In this document: piece by piece, positions 22,394 to 27,358 of the stretch
Layout: each line of letters opens with the position of its first letter
Position numbering within the stretch: the stretch's first letter is position 1
Source: WLJO01 sp032117595
GTDB taxonomy: Bacteria; Actinomycetota; Acidimicrobiia; Acidimicrobiales; Ilumatobacteraceae
Assembly: GCA_032117595.1 (NCBI GenBank)
Contig: JAULYZ010000135.1
Span: 1 to 27,358 of the forward strand
DNA: 27,358 nucleotides
Direction of reading: 5' to 3'
Program-made: the position numbers and the translations under genes
The notes under the pieces: model-generated
The model's database searches: none
Seen by the model: only the letters and a program-made list of their open reading frames with translations
What the model was told of the DNA's origin: nothing

Positions 22394-23248
22394 GTGGGGA
22401 ATTCGTTGCGTATCACGTTTCACGGCGTCCGCGGTTCGACGCCATGCCACGGTGATGACGTGCGCCGTTACGGCGGCAACACCTCCTGTGTCTCGGTGGA
22501 GGCACCGGGCGAGGACCCCATCGTGTTCGACCTCGGCACAGGCCTGAGGTACTTCGGCGCTTCGCAACCCCTCGACGGATCGTTCCGCGGTTCGTGCCTG
22601 CTCTCGCACCTGCACTGGGACCACACACAGGGCCTCCCGTTCTTCGTCCCGATCCTGCGGCCGGGTGCGTCGTTGCGCATCTACGGGCCCTGCCAGGAGG
22701 ACGGCAGTTCGGTGCGTGACGCGATGAATCGCTTCATGGCGCCGCCGCACTTCCCGGTGGCACTCGATCAACTCCCGGGACGGATCGAGTTCACCGATGT
22801 CGGCGACGACGACTTCGCGATCGGTGGTTTCGAGGTTCGCTCGCGTTTCATCCCGCACGTCGGCAACACCCTCGGGTTCCGCGTGACGTGGCGCGGTGCG
22901 TCCGTTGCGTACCTCTCGGATCACCAGCAGCCCTACGACGGCTCGTTTGCGGCGACGGAAGGGGCGCTCGAACTCGTGCGCGGTGCGGACCTCGTGATCC
23001 ACGACGCCCAGTACACACCCGCGGAGTTCGAGCACAAGCGCAACTGGGGTCACTGCACCGTCGAGTACGCCGTGTGGTTGGCCCGCGAGGCGGGCGCCCG
23101 GCGGCTCGCCCTCTTTCACCACGACCCGAGCCGTCACGACGAGGCGGTCGACGCGCTCCTCCGGGGCGCGCGAGAGACGGCGGGCTGCAACGGGCTCGAG
23201 GTGTTCGCGGCGAGCGAGGGTCTGACAGTCGAGGTGCCCGCCGCCTAA
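22394..23248 (+). CDS. metallo-beta-lactamase fold hydrolase
   Basis: A 284-residue MBL-fold hydrolase of the PhnP/RNase Z-like branch. It begins ITFHGVRGSTPC and has GGNTSCV. The zinc motif is LSHLHWDHTQGLPFF (HxHxDH), with SDHQQP and the metal-binding Asp-Ala-Gln of VIHDAQYT later. GHCTVEYAVWLAREAGARRLALFHHDPSRHDE supplies the C-terminal His ligands. It probably cleaves a phosphodiester or phosphoribosyl cyclic phosphate, by family only. The GTG start fits the TAGCGT box and the first strand. The TAA stop is shared with the next gene's -10 box. Confidence 0.88.
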   Translation: MGNSLRITFHGVRGSTPCHGDDVRRYGGNTSCVSVEAPGEDPIVFDLGTGLRYFGASQPLDGSFRGSCLLSHLHWDHTQGLPFFVPILRPGASLRIYGPCQEDGSSVRDAMNRFMAPPHFPVALDQLPGRIEFTDVGDDDFAIGGFEVRSRFIPHVGNTLGFRVTWRGASVAYLSDHQQPYDGSFAATEGALELVRGADLVIHDAQYTPAEFEHKRNWGHCTVEYAVWLAREAGARRLALFHHDPSRHDEAVDALLRGARETAGCNGLEVFAASEGLTVEVPAA

Positions 23249-23251
23249 CCT
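23246..23251 (+). promoter_or_regulatory. -10 box TAACCT built on the upstream stop codon
   Basis: TAACCT starts with the TAA stop of the MBL gene and ends 6 nt before the GTG at 23258. Confidence 0.5.
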
Positions 23252-23257
23252 GCCGGC

Positions 23258-23746
23258 GTGGCAGCTTTCGATTCCGCTCGTTTCCGTCAGGTCCTCGGAC
23301 ACTTCCCGACCGGTGTCACGATCGTGACTGGCCTGACCCCCGGGGGTGAACCGGGCGGGCTGACGATTGGTTCGTTCGTGTCGGTGTCGCTCGACCCGCC
23401 GCTGGTCGGGTTCCTCCCGGGAACCAACTCCAAGACCTGGCCCGAGATGGCTGCGTCGGGGAGTTTCTGCGCCAACATCCTTGGCGCCGATCAGGGTGAG
23501 TTGTGCTGGCGCTTCGCCAAGGAGTCAGCGGGTCGCTTCGAGGGAATCGACTGGACGCCGGCGCCGAGCGGGTCGCCGATCCTGCCCGGTGTGATCGGTT
23601 GGATCGACTGCGCGATCGAGCAGACCTACGAGATGGGCGATCACTGGTTCGTTCTCGGACGGGTGACTGAACTGCACTGCGCCGAGGACGTGGGTGACGC
23701 CATGGTGTTCTTCCGGGGCAAAGTCAGCGCCATCCGCCCCCTCTAA
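23258..23746 (+). CDS. flavin reductase family protein
   Basis: A 162-residue FMN-binding split-barrel protein. It opens RFRQVLGHFPTGVTIVTG, the family hallmark, then GLTIGSFVSVSLDPPLVGFLPG (flavin-phosphate region), SGSFCANILGADQGELCWRFA, and GDHWFVLGRVTELHC near the end. Such proteins usually supply reduced flavin to a partner monooxygenase; no two-component monooxygenase is adjacent. The GTG start is supported by the TAACCT box and the family N-terminus. It is followed by the long inverted repeat. Confidence 0.92.
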   Translation: MAAFDSARFRQVLGHFPTGVTIVTGLTPGGEPGGLTIGSFVSVSLDPPLVGFLPGTNSKTWPEMAASGSFCANILGADQGELCWRFAKESAGRFEGIDWTPAPSGSPILPGVIGWIDCAIEQTYEMGDHWFVLGRVTELHCAEDVGDAMVFFRGKVSAIRPL

Positions 23747-23753
23747 CCCAACC

Positions 23754-23887
23754 CTGCGTTCTGACGGGCCGCGAGTCAGCGATCGCTGACTTTTCGTTGC
23801 CCGAAATCACTCGCCCGACTTGCGCAGCTTTCCGTTCCGCGCGGGAAAAAGTCATCCATGACTGACTCGCGGCCCGTCAGAACGCAG
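23754..23887. repeat. 134-bp element with 25-bp perfect terminal inverted repeats
   Basis: Positions 23754-23778 and 23863-23887 are perfect inverted copies (25 bp). Inside, TGACTTTT/AAAAGTCA and CCCG/CGGG can extend the stem past a mismatched zone. The left arm runs into an 18-bp perfect palindrome, AGTCAGCGATCGCTGACT (23774-23791). It sits between the convergent flavin reductase and S9 peptidase genes, and the right arm encodes the last codons and stop of the peptidase. It could be a strong bidirectional terminator or a MITE-like element; I see no target-site duplication. Confidence 0.85.
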
Positions 23888-25916
23888 ATGGGGGCGGGGT
23901 GGGGGTGGTGTGGAGGAGGAAGGTGAGGGTTTGTGCGAGGTCGCGCCAGGCGTCGTAGCGGCCCGACGGCCCGCCGTGCCCGGCACCCATCTCGGTCTTC
24001 ATCACGATCGGCCGGGAACCGGAATTCACCTGCCGCAGGCGGGCCACCCACTTCGCCGGTTCGTGGATACTCACCCGCGGGTCGTTGAGCCCCGCGGTCA
24101 CGTACATCGAGGGGTACTCCGCAGGAACGGTGTTGTCGTAAGGCGAGTACGAGCGCATGAACGAGGCGTACGGCTCGGCCCGGGGATCGCCCCATTCCTC
24201 CCACTCGGTCACCGTCAGGGGAAGCGACGGATCGCTCATCGTCGAGACGATGTCGACGAATGGAACCTCGGCAACGACTGCGGCAAAGAGGTCGGGTCTC
24301 ATGGCGGTACAGGCCCCCACCAGCAATCCGCCGGCGGAGCCCCCTTCGATGGCGACCCGAGCCGGGTGCGCCCAGCCCTCTGCGACAAGGTGTTCGGCGC
24401 ACGCGATGAAGTCGTCGAAGGTGTTCCGTTTGTTGAGCAACTTGCCGCTCCGGTACCAGCCTCGACCGAGTTCGCCGCCGCCACGGGGGTGGGCGAGCGC
24501 CCAGACCCAGCCCCGGTCGAGCAGCGAGAGGCGCCCCACCGAGAACCACGGCGCGATGGAGATCTCGTACGCGCCGTAGCCGTAGAGCAGCAGCGGCGCA
24601 GTGGCGTTTCGGGGTGTGCCCCGTCGCCACACGAGGTCCACCGGAACCCGTGCGCCATCGGGCGCCGTCGCCCAGGTGCGCATCGATTCGTAGTCGTCGA
24701 GTACCACGTTCGGGGTGGCGGTCTGCTTGAGCACGGTCCGTGCGCCGCTGCGCACGTCTTCGTCGTACACCGTGCGCGGCCGCACGAGCGACTGGCTCTC
24801 GAAGCGGAGCATCGTGGTGTCGTACTCGGCATTCGACCCGAACTCGACGTCGCAGGGCTCACTGCCCAGTTCGATCGCCCGCTCGCCGCCCTCCCGGAAG
24901 ATCACACGCAACCCAGGCTGGCCGTGCTCCCACGCATGGACGGCGAGGTGCTCACGAAACGGTTCGACACCGGTGACACGCCGGCCGGGGACGTGCGCAA
25001 CCAGTTCGGTCCACGCCCCCGGCGCGTCGAGCGGCGCCGTCATGATGCGGAAGTCCTCGGCCTCGAGGTTGGTGAGCACCACGAAGCGATCTCCCCAGTG
25101 ATCGACTCCGTACTCGTGCCCGTGCTCGCGCGCCCTGACGAGCATCGGTGCGCGCTCGGGCTCGGCTGCCGGAACCAACCAGACCTCGGCGGTCTCCTTC
25201 GAATCGATAGTGACGACGATCCACTCGCCACTGCGTGTGAGGTCGAGCCCGATGAAGAACCGCTCGTCGGGCTCCTCGTGGACGAGGACGTCGTCGGATT
25301 GCTGCGTTCCGATCCGGTGCCGCCACACCTGATGCGGGCGCATCTGCTCGTCGGGAACGGTGTAGAAGAGCCACGTGTCGTCACTCGACCATGCTGTTCC
25401 GTAGTAGGTGCGCTCGATGCGATCGGTGAGTTCGGTCCCTGTCTCGAGATCGCGTACGCGGAGCGTGTACTCCTCGGACCCGTCGGTGTCGGAGGACCAC
25501 GCAAGCAGGCGGTGCTGCTGACCCACGTCGAGCGCACCGAGGGCGAAGTACTCGTGACCCTCGGCTTCGATGTTCTCGTCGAGCATCACGGTGGAGGCTG
25601 CGTGTTCGGCGTCGGCGCCCCGGCAGTGGATGGCATACGACTGGCCCTCGACGGTTCTCGAGACATACCACCACGGGCCGCGCCGGGTGGGTACCGAGAC
25701 GTCGGTTTCCTGCACCCTCGAACGGATCTCGCCGAAGATCGTCTCGCGGATGGCGGCGTGCGGAGCGAACCAGTCGTCGCAGTAGGCGTTCTCGGCCTCG
25801 AGGTACGCAAGGAGCGCCGGGTCATCGGTGTTACGCATCCACGCATAGAGGTCGTCTTCGGGTCCCGTCGGGCGTGCCCAGGTGTGGGGTCGTTGCTCTG
25901 CGGAGGGGGGCAGCAC
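23877..25916 (-). CDS. S9 family serine peptidase, oligopeptidase B type
   Basis: A 679-residue prolyl-oligopeptidase-family enzyme. An N-terminal beta-propeller region (residues about 60-400) is followed by an alpha/beta-hydrolase domain. The triad is Ser527 in EGGSAGGLLVGA, Asp612 in GLNDPRV and His647 in GAGHGG. ALAHPRGGGELGRGWY and NTFDDFIACAEHLV are typical of oligopeptidase B, which cleaves short peptides after basic residues; E. coli PtrB has about 686 residues. No signal peptide is present. The GTG at 25916 has TAGGGT 7 nt upstream; an ATG at 25949 is less likely. The last residues, SAF, and the stop codon lie in the inverted repeat. Confidence 0.93.
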   Translation of the reverse strand: MLPPSAEQRPHTWARPTGPEDDLYAWMRNTDDPALLAYLEAENAYCDDWFAPHAAIRETIFGEIRSRVQETDVSVPTRRGPWWYVSRTVEGQSYAIHCRGADAEHAASTVMLDENIEAEGHEYFALGALDVGQQHRLLAWSSDTDGSEEYTLRVRDLETGTELTDRIERTYYGTAWSSDDTWLFYTVPDEQMRPHQVWRHRIGTQQSDDVLVHEEPDERFFIGLDLTRSGEWIVVTIDSKETAEVWLVPAAEPERAPMLVRAREHGHEYGVDHWGDRFVVLTNLEAEDFRIMTAPLDAPGAWTELVAHVPGRRVTGVEPFREHLAVHAWEHGQPGLRVIFREGGERAIELGSEPCDVEFGSNAEYDTTMLRFESQSLVRPRTVYDEDVRSGARTVLKQTATPNVVLDDYESMRTWATAPDGARVPVDLVWRRGTPRNATAPLLLYGYGAYEISIAPWFSVGRLSLLDRGWVWALAHPRGGGELGRGWYRSGKLLNKRNTFDDFIACAEHLVAEGWAHPARVAIEGGSAGGLLVGACTAMRPDLFAAVVAEVPFVDIVSTMSDPSLPLTVTEWEEWGDPRAEPYASFMRSYSPYDNTVPAEYPSMYVTAGLNDPRVSIHEPAKWVARLRQVNSGSRPIVMKTEMGAGHGGPSGRYDAWRDLAQTLTFLLHTTPTPPPSAF

Positions 25917-25923
25917 GGGGCGA

Positions 25924-25929
25924 ACCCTA
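25924..25929 (-). promoter_or_regulatory. -10 box TAGGGT, leaderless S9 peptidase promoter
   Basis: On the minus strand TAGGGT ends 7 nt before the GTG at 25916. Confidence 0.55.
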
Positions 25930-25991
25930 ACCGTCGGCCTGTTCCGCACGGGCTGCGTCGTTCTGGATGCCTTGTTTCACATCACGGTGAG

Positions 25992-26021
25992 CTGCCCGAG
26001 GTTGATGACCCGGTCGGGCAG
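25992..26021. promoter_or_regulatory. inverted repeat upstream of the ferredoxin promoter
   Basis: CTGCCCGA (25992-25999) and TCGGGCAG (26014-26021) are perfect 8-bp inverted copies 14 nt apart. The right arm reaches the expected -35 position of the ferredoxin promoter. It could be an operator or chance pairing in GC-rich DNA. The rest of the 25930-26040 gap shows nothing else I can name. Confidence 0.35.
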
Positions 26022-26040
26022 GCGAATCCGGATGCGCCGA

Positions 26041-26046
26041 TACCCT
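26041..26046 (+). promoter_or_regulatory. -10 box TACCCT before a leaderless upstream ORF
   Basis: TACCCT ends 7 nt before ATG 26054, which opens an 8-codon ORF, and 30 nt before the ferredoxin GTG. Confidence 0.45.
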
Positions 26047-26053
26047 GCGGGAC

Positions 26054-26080
26054 ATGTCGATGCAGGGCCTGCAGTCGTGA
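26054..26080 (+). CDS. leaderless 8-codon upstream ORF overlapping the ferredoxin start
   Basis: ATG 26054 lies 7 nt after the TACCCT box. The ORF reads MSMQGLQS and stops at TGA 26078-26080, overlapping the ferredoxin GTG as GTGA. The layout matches the upstream ORF before the flippase. The peptide itself is too short to carry a domain. Confidence 0.4.
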   Translation: MSMQGLQS

Positions 26081-26313
26081 GGGTGTGGATCGACCAAGAC
26101 CTGTGCACGGGCGATGGCCTGTGTGTCGATCACTGCCCCGATGTGTTCGACCTCCTCGACGACGGCATCGCGTACGTGAAGGAGGGCGATCTGGTGCTGA
26201 ACGATCCGGGTGGCTCCGGCAGTCTCGCCTTCGTTCCCGAGCGGCTGTACCAGCAAGTGGTTGATGCCGCAGAGGAGTGCCCGGGCGAATGCATTTTCAT
26301 CGAGATGCGGTAG
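26077..26313 (+). CDS. single-cluster ferredoxin with Asp-type ligand motif
   Basis: A 78-residue small iron-sulfur protein. The cluster motif is C10-x2-D13-x2-C16-x3-C20-P, with C68-P near the C-terminus. This matches the Pyrococcus furiosus type, in which an Asp replaces the second Cys and the cluster interconverts between [3Fe-4S] and [4Fe-4S]. An extra C72 (CPGEC) is present. Such ferredoxins in Actinomycetota often feed P450s; a P450 lies 9 kb away, which is only suggestive. The GTG at 26077 is used because VRVWIDQDLC starts the first strand and the GTGA overlap couples it to the upstream ORF. The DUF6457-like gene follows after 28 nt. Confidence 0.88.
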   Translation: MRVWIDQDLCTGDGLCVDHCPDVFDLLDDGIAYVKEGDLVLNDPGGSGSLAFVPERLYQQVVDAAEECPGECIFIEMR

Positions 26314-26341
26314 GGCCCGTCAGGGCGAGGAGGGGAACGAG

Positions 26342-26569
26342 ATGTCCGATCTGAACGCTGACGCACTCGCATGGCTCGCTCGGTACGCCGAGCGTCTCGG
26401 GCTGCCGACTCCCTCGATCGACGAGGTGGAGACACTGCTCTCGCTGGCCGGCGTTGCCGCCCACAGTTCGCACCGCCAGGCCGCACCGGTGGCGTGTTGG
26501 TTGGCGGCACGGGCCGGCGTGTCGCCCGCAGCGGCGCTCGACATGGCGCGCGGCCTCGAGCAGTCCTGA
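26342..26569 (+). CDS. small DUF6457-like protein
   Basis: A 75-residue acidic, helical protein: WLARYAERLGLPTPSIDEVETLLSLAGVAAHSSHRQAAPVACWLAARAGVSPAAALDMARGL. This is the pattern I know as DUF6457, small actinobacterial proteins often linked to molybdenum-cofactor genes such as mobA; none is visible here. A strong Shine-Dalgarno, AGGAGGGG, ends about 8 nt before ATG 26342, so it is a leadered gene, probably co-transcribed with the ferredoxin. The function is unknown. Confidence 0.75.
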   Translation: MSDLNADALAWLARYAERLGLPTPSIDEVETLLSLAGVAAHSSHRQAAPVACWLAARAGVSPAAALDMARGLEQS

Positions 26570-26656
26570 TCAGCCCCGCATACTCGTTCTGCGCGCCCCG
26601 CTGGAACGGATCTCCGGAGAGCCGGGCACCCGCGCCGGATCCGGAGCCGCAATTGT

Positions 26657-26662
26657 TACTAT
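26657..26662 (+). promoter_or_regulatory. -10 box TACTAT, suf operon promoter
   Basis: TACTAT is close to the sigma-70 consensus and ends 7 nt before a GTG at 26670 that opens a short ORF leading to sufB. No good -35 is visible. ACTA-N6-TAGT (26658-26671) forms a weak dyad over it. Confidence 0.5.
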
Positions 26663-26669
26663 GGCGGTA

Positions 26670-26717
26670 GTGGAAATCCCCCCGGGGTCGCCCCTGGCCC
26701 CAGCGCTCACGGAGTAA
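26670..26717 (+). CDS. leaderless 15-codon upstream ORF before sufB
   Basis: GTG 26670 lies 7 nt after the TACTAT box. The ORF reads MEIPPGSPLAPALTE and stops at TAA 26715-26717, 6 nt before the sufB ATG. Its last codons (ACG GAG) contain the GGAG that serves sufB, so a ribosome finishing this ORF would be well placed to restart. There is no Cys run of the kind found in cysteine-sensing leaders. An in-frame ATG at 26661 would overlap the -10 box. Confidence 0.45.
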   Translation: MEIPPGSPLAPALTE

Positions 26718-26723
26718 CCGAAC

Positions 26724-27358
26724 ATGGCAGCAATCGACCTCGATCTGAGCAAGTACTCGCTCGGCTGGAGCGACGGTGACGAATACGTGTTCCGGCCCGA
26801 AAAGGGCCTCAACCTCGACGTCGTCAACCAGATGTCGTGGTGGAAGGGTGAGCCCGAGTGGATGCGCAAGTTCCGCCAGCGCAGCCTGAGCGTCTTCGAG
26901 AAGAAGCCGATGCTCCCGTGGTTCGCCGACAACATGCCCGACATCGACTTCGACGACATCTACTACTACATCCGCCCCACCGACGGTGGCGTGGTCGATG
27001 AGTGGGAAGACCTTCCGGACAAGATCAAGCAGACCTACGAGAAGCTCGGCATTCCGGAGGCCGAGCGCAAGTACCTCGCCGGTGTCACGTCGCAGTACGA
27101 CTCCGAGGTCGTGTACCACAAGAACCGCGATGAGCTCGCTGCACAGGGAATCCTGTTCTGCGACATGGATACCGCCCTGCGCGAGTACCCCGACATCGTC
27201 AAGCAGTACTTCGGCTCGGTGATCCCGCCCGCCGACAACAAGTTCTCGGCACTCAACTCAGCGGTGTGGAGCGGCGGCTCGTTCATCTACGTACCGCCCG
27301 GTGTGGAGTGCGAGATGCCGCTGCAGGCCTACTTCCGCATCAACTCCGAGAACGCCGG
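26724..27358 (+). CDS. sufB: Fe-S cluster assembly scaffold SufB, 5' part
   Basis: The first 211 codons of SufB, running off the right edge. The sequence DVVNQMSWWKGEPEWMRKFRQRSL near the N-terminus and VTSQYDSEVVYHKNRDELAAQGILFCDMDTALREYPD, SVIPPADNKFSALNSAVWSGGSFIYVPPGVECEMPLQAYFRINSENAG are near-universal SufB blocks. SufB forms the SufBC2D scaffold for [Fe-S] assembly. ATG 26724 has GGAG 9 nt upstream. In many Actinomycetota sufR precedes sufB; here the genes before it are the DUF6457-like gene and the ferredoxin, so local control by SufR is not seen. Confidence 0.96.
   Translation, partial: MAAIDLDLSKYSLGWSDGDEYVFRPEKGLNLDVVNQMSWWKGEPEWMRKFRQRSLSVFEKKPMLPWFADNMPDIDFDDIYYYIRPTDGGVVDEWEDLPDKIKQTYEKLGIPEAERKYLAGVTSQYDSEVVYHKNRDELAAQGILFCDMDTALREYPDIVKQYFGSVIPPADNKFSALNSAVWSGGSFIYVPPGVECEMPLQAYFRINSENA

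Noticed and set aside
23779..23786. GCGATCGC as a cyanobacterial HIP1 site
   Set aside because: It is one copy only, inside a larger palindrome, in an actinobacterial-looking genome.
23910..26264. A 784-codon plus-strand ORF
   Set aside because: It is the shadow of the S9 peptidase and runs on into the ferredoxin region out of frame.
16377..26313. P450 and ferredoxin as one electron-transfer operon
   Set aside because: They lie 9 kb apart on opposite strands, and a ferredoxin reductase is not seen. The link is possible but not supported by the layout.
26658..26671. SufR operator at the sufB promoter
   Set aside because: ACTA-N6-TAGT has only 4-bp arms, and no sufR lies before sufB in the window.

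Overview
The window is GC-rich, densely packed bacterial chromosome. About 25 protein genes sit on both strands with short gaps and many GTG starts. F420-type luciferase-like oxidoreductases, actinobacterial CoA-ester enzymes, a DUF6457-like protein and pervasive leaderless promoters all point to Actinomycetota. A member of the class Acidimicrobiia is my best guess, by inference only. I see no rRNA, tRNA, CRISPR array, phage genes or transposase. No stretch longer than about 300 bases lacks a gene.

Layout. Positions 1-3079 hold the 5' end of an F420-type oxidoreductase, an alpha/beta hydrolase, an SDR and an amidase. Positions 3105-7876 hold an MFS exporter, an ABC-F ATPase, a second F420-type oxidoreductase and a nucleotidyltransferase. 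Positions 7885-10118 (minus) hold class I fumarase and a thioredoxin-fold protein without CXXC. Positions 10159-14164 (plus) hold an eIF2B-like protein, an EEP-family hydrolase, a CitE-like CoA-ester lyase, a HAD hydrolase and a methyltransferase. Positions 14149-17564 hold a long acyl-CoA dehydrogenase, a LOG protein and a cytochrome P450. Positions 17687-20277 hold a flippase-like membrane protein, a MaoC hydratase and MutY. Positions 20330-22304 (minus) hold a two-gene operon of a thioredoxin-fused protein and a UGSC-type selenoprotein. Positions 22394-25916 hold a metallo-beta-lactamase hydrolase, a flavin reductase, a long inverted repeat and an S9 oligopeptidase. Positions 26054-27358 hold a ferredoxin, a DUF6457-like protein and the start of sufB.

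Best finds. (1) A selenoprotein is split by an in-frame TGA at 20572-20570. A perfect 8-bp stem-loop follows 11 nt later, as expected for a bacterial SECIS, and the gene is coupled to a thioredoxin-domain partner of unknown function. (2) At least 15 genes have a TANNNT box 6-10 nt before the start codon, which indicates leaderless mRNAs. Three of these boxes are built from the stop codon of the upstream gene. (3) Three such promoters instead launch tiny ORFs of 19, 8 and 15 codons that lead directly into a flippase, a ferredoxin and sufB. (4) The CitE-like lyase, the long acyl-CoA dehydrogenase and the MaoC hydratase look like the lower half of the ethylmalonyl-CoA pathway. (5) A 134-bp element with 25-bp perfect inverted repeats lies between two convergent genes.
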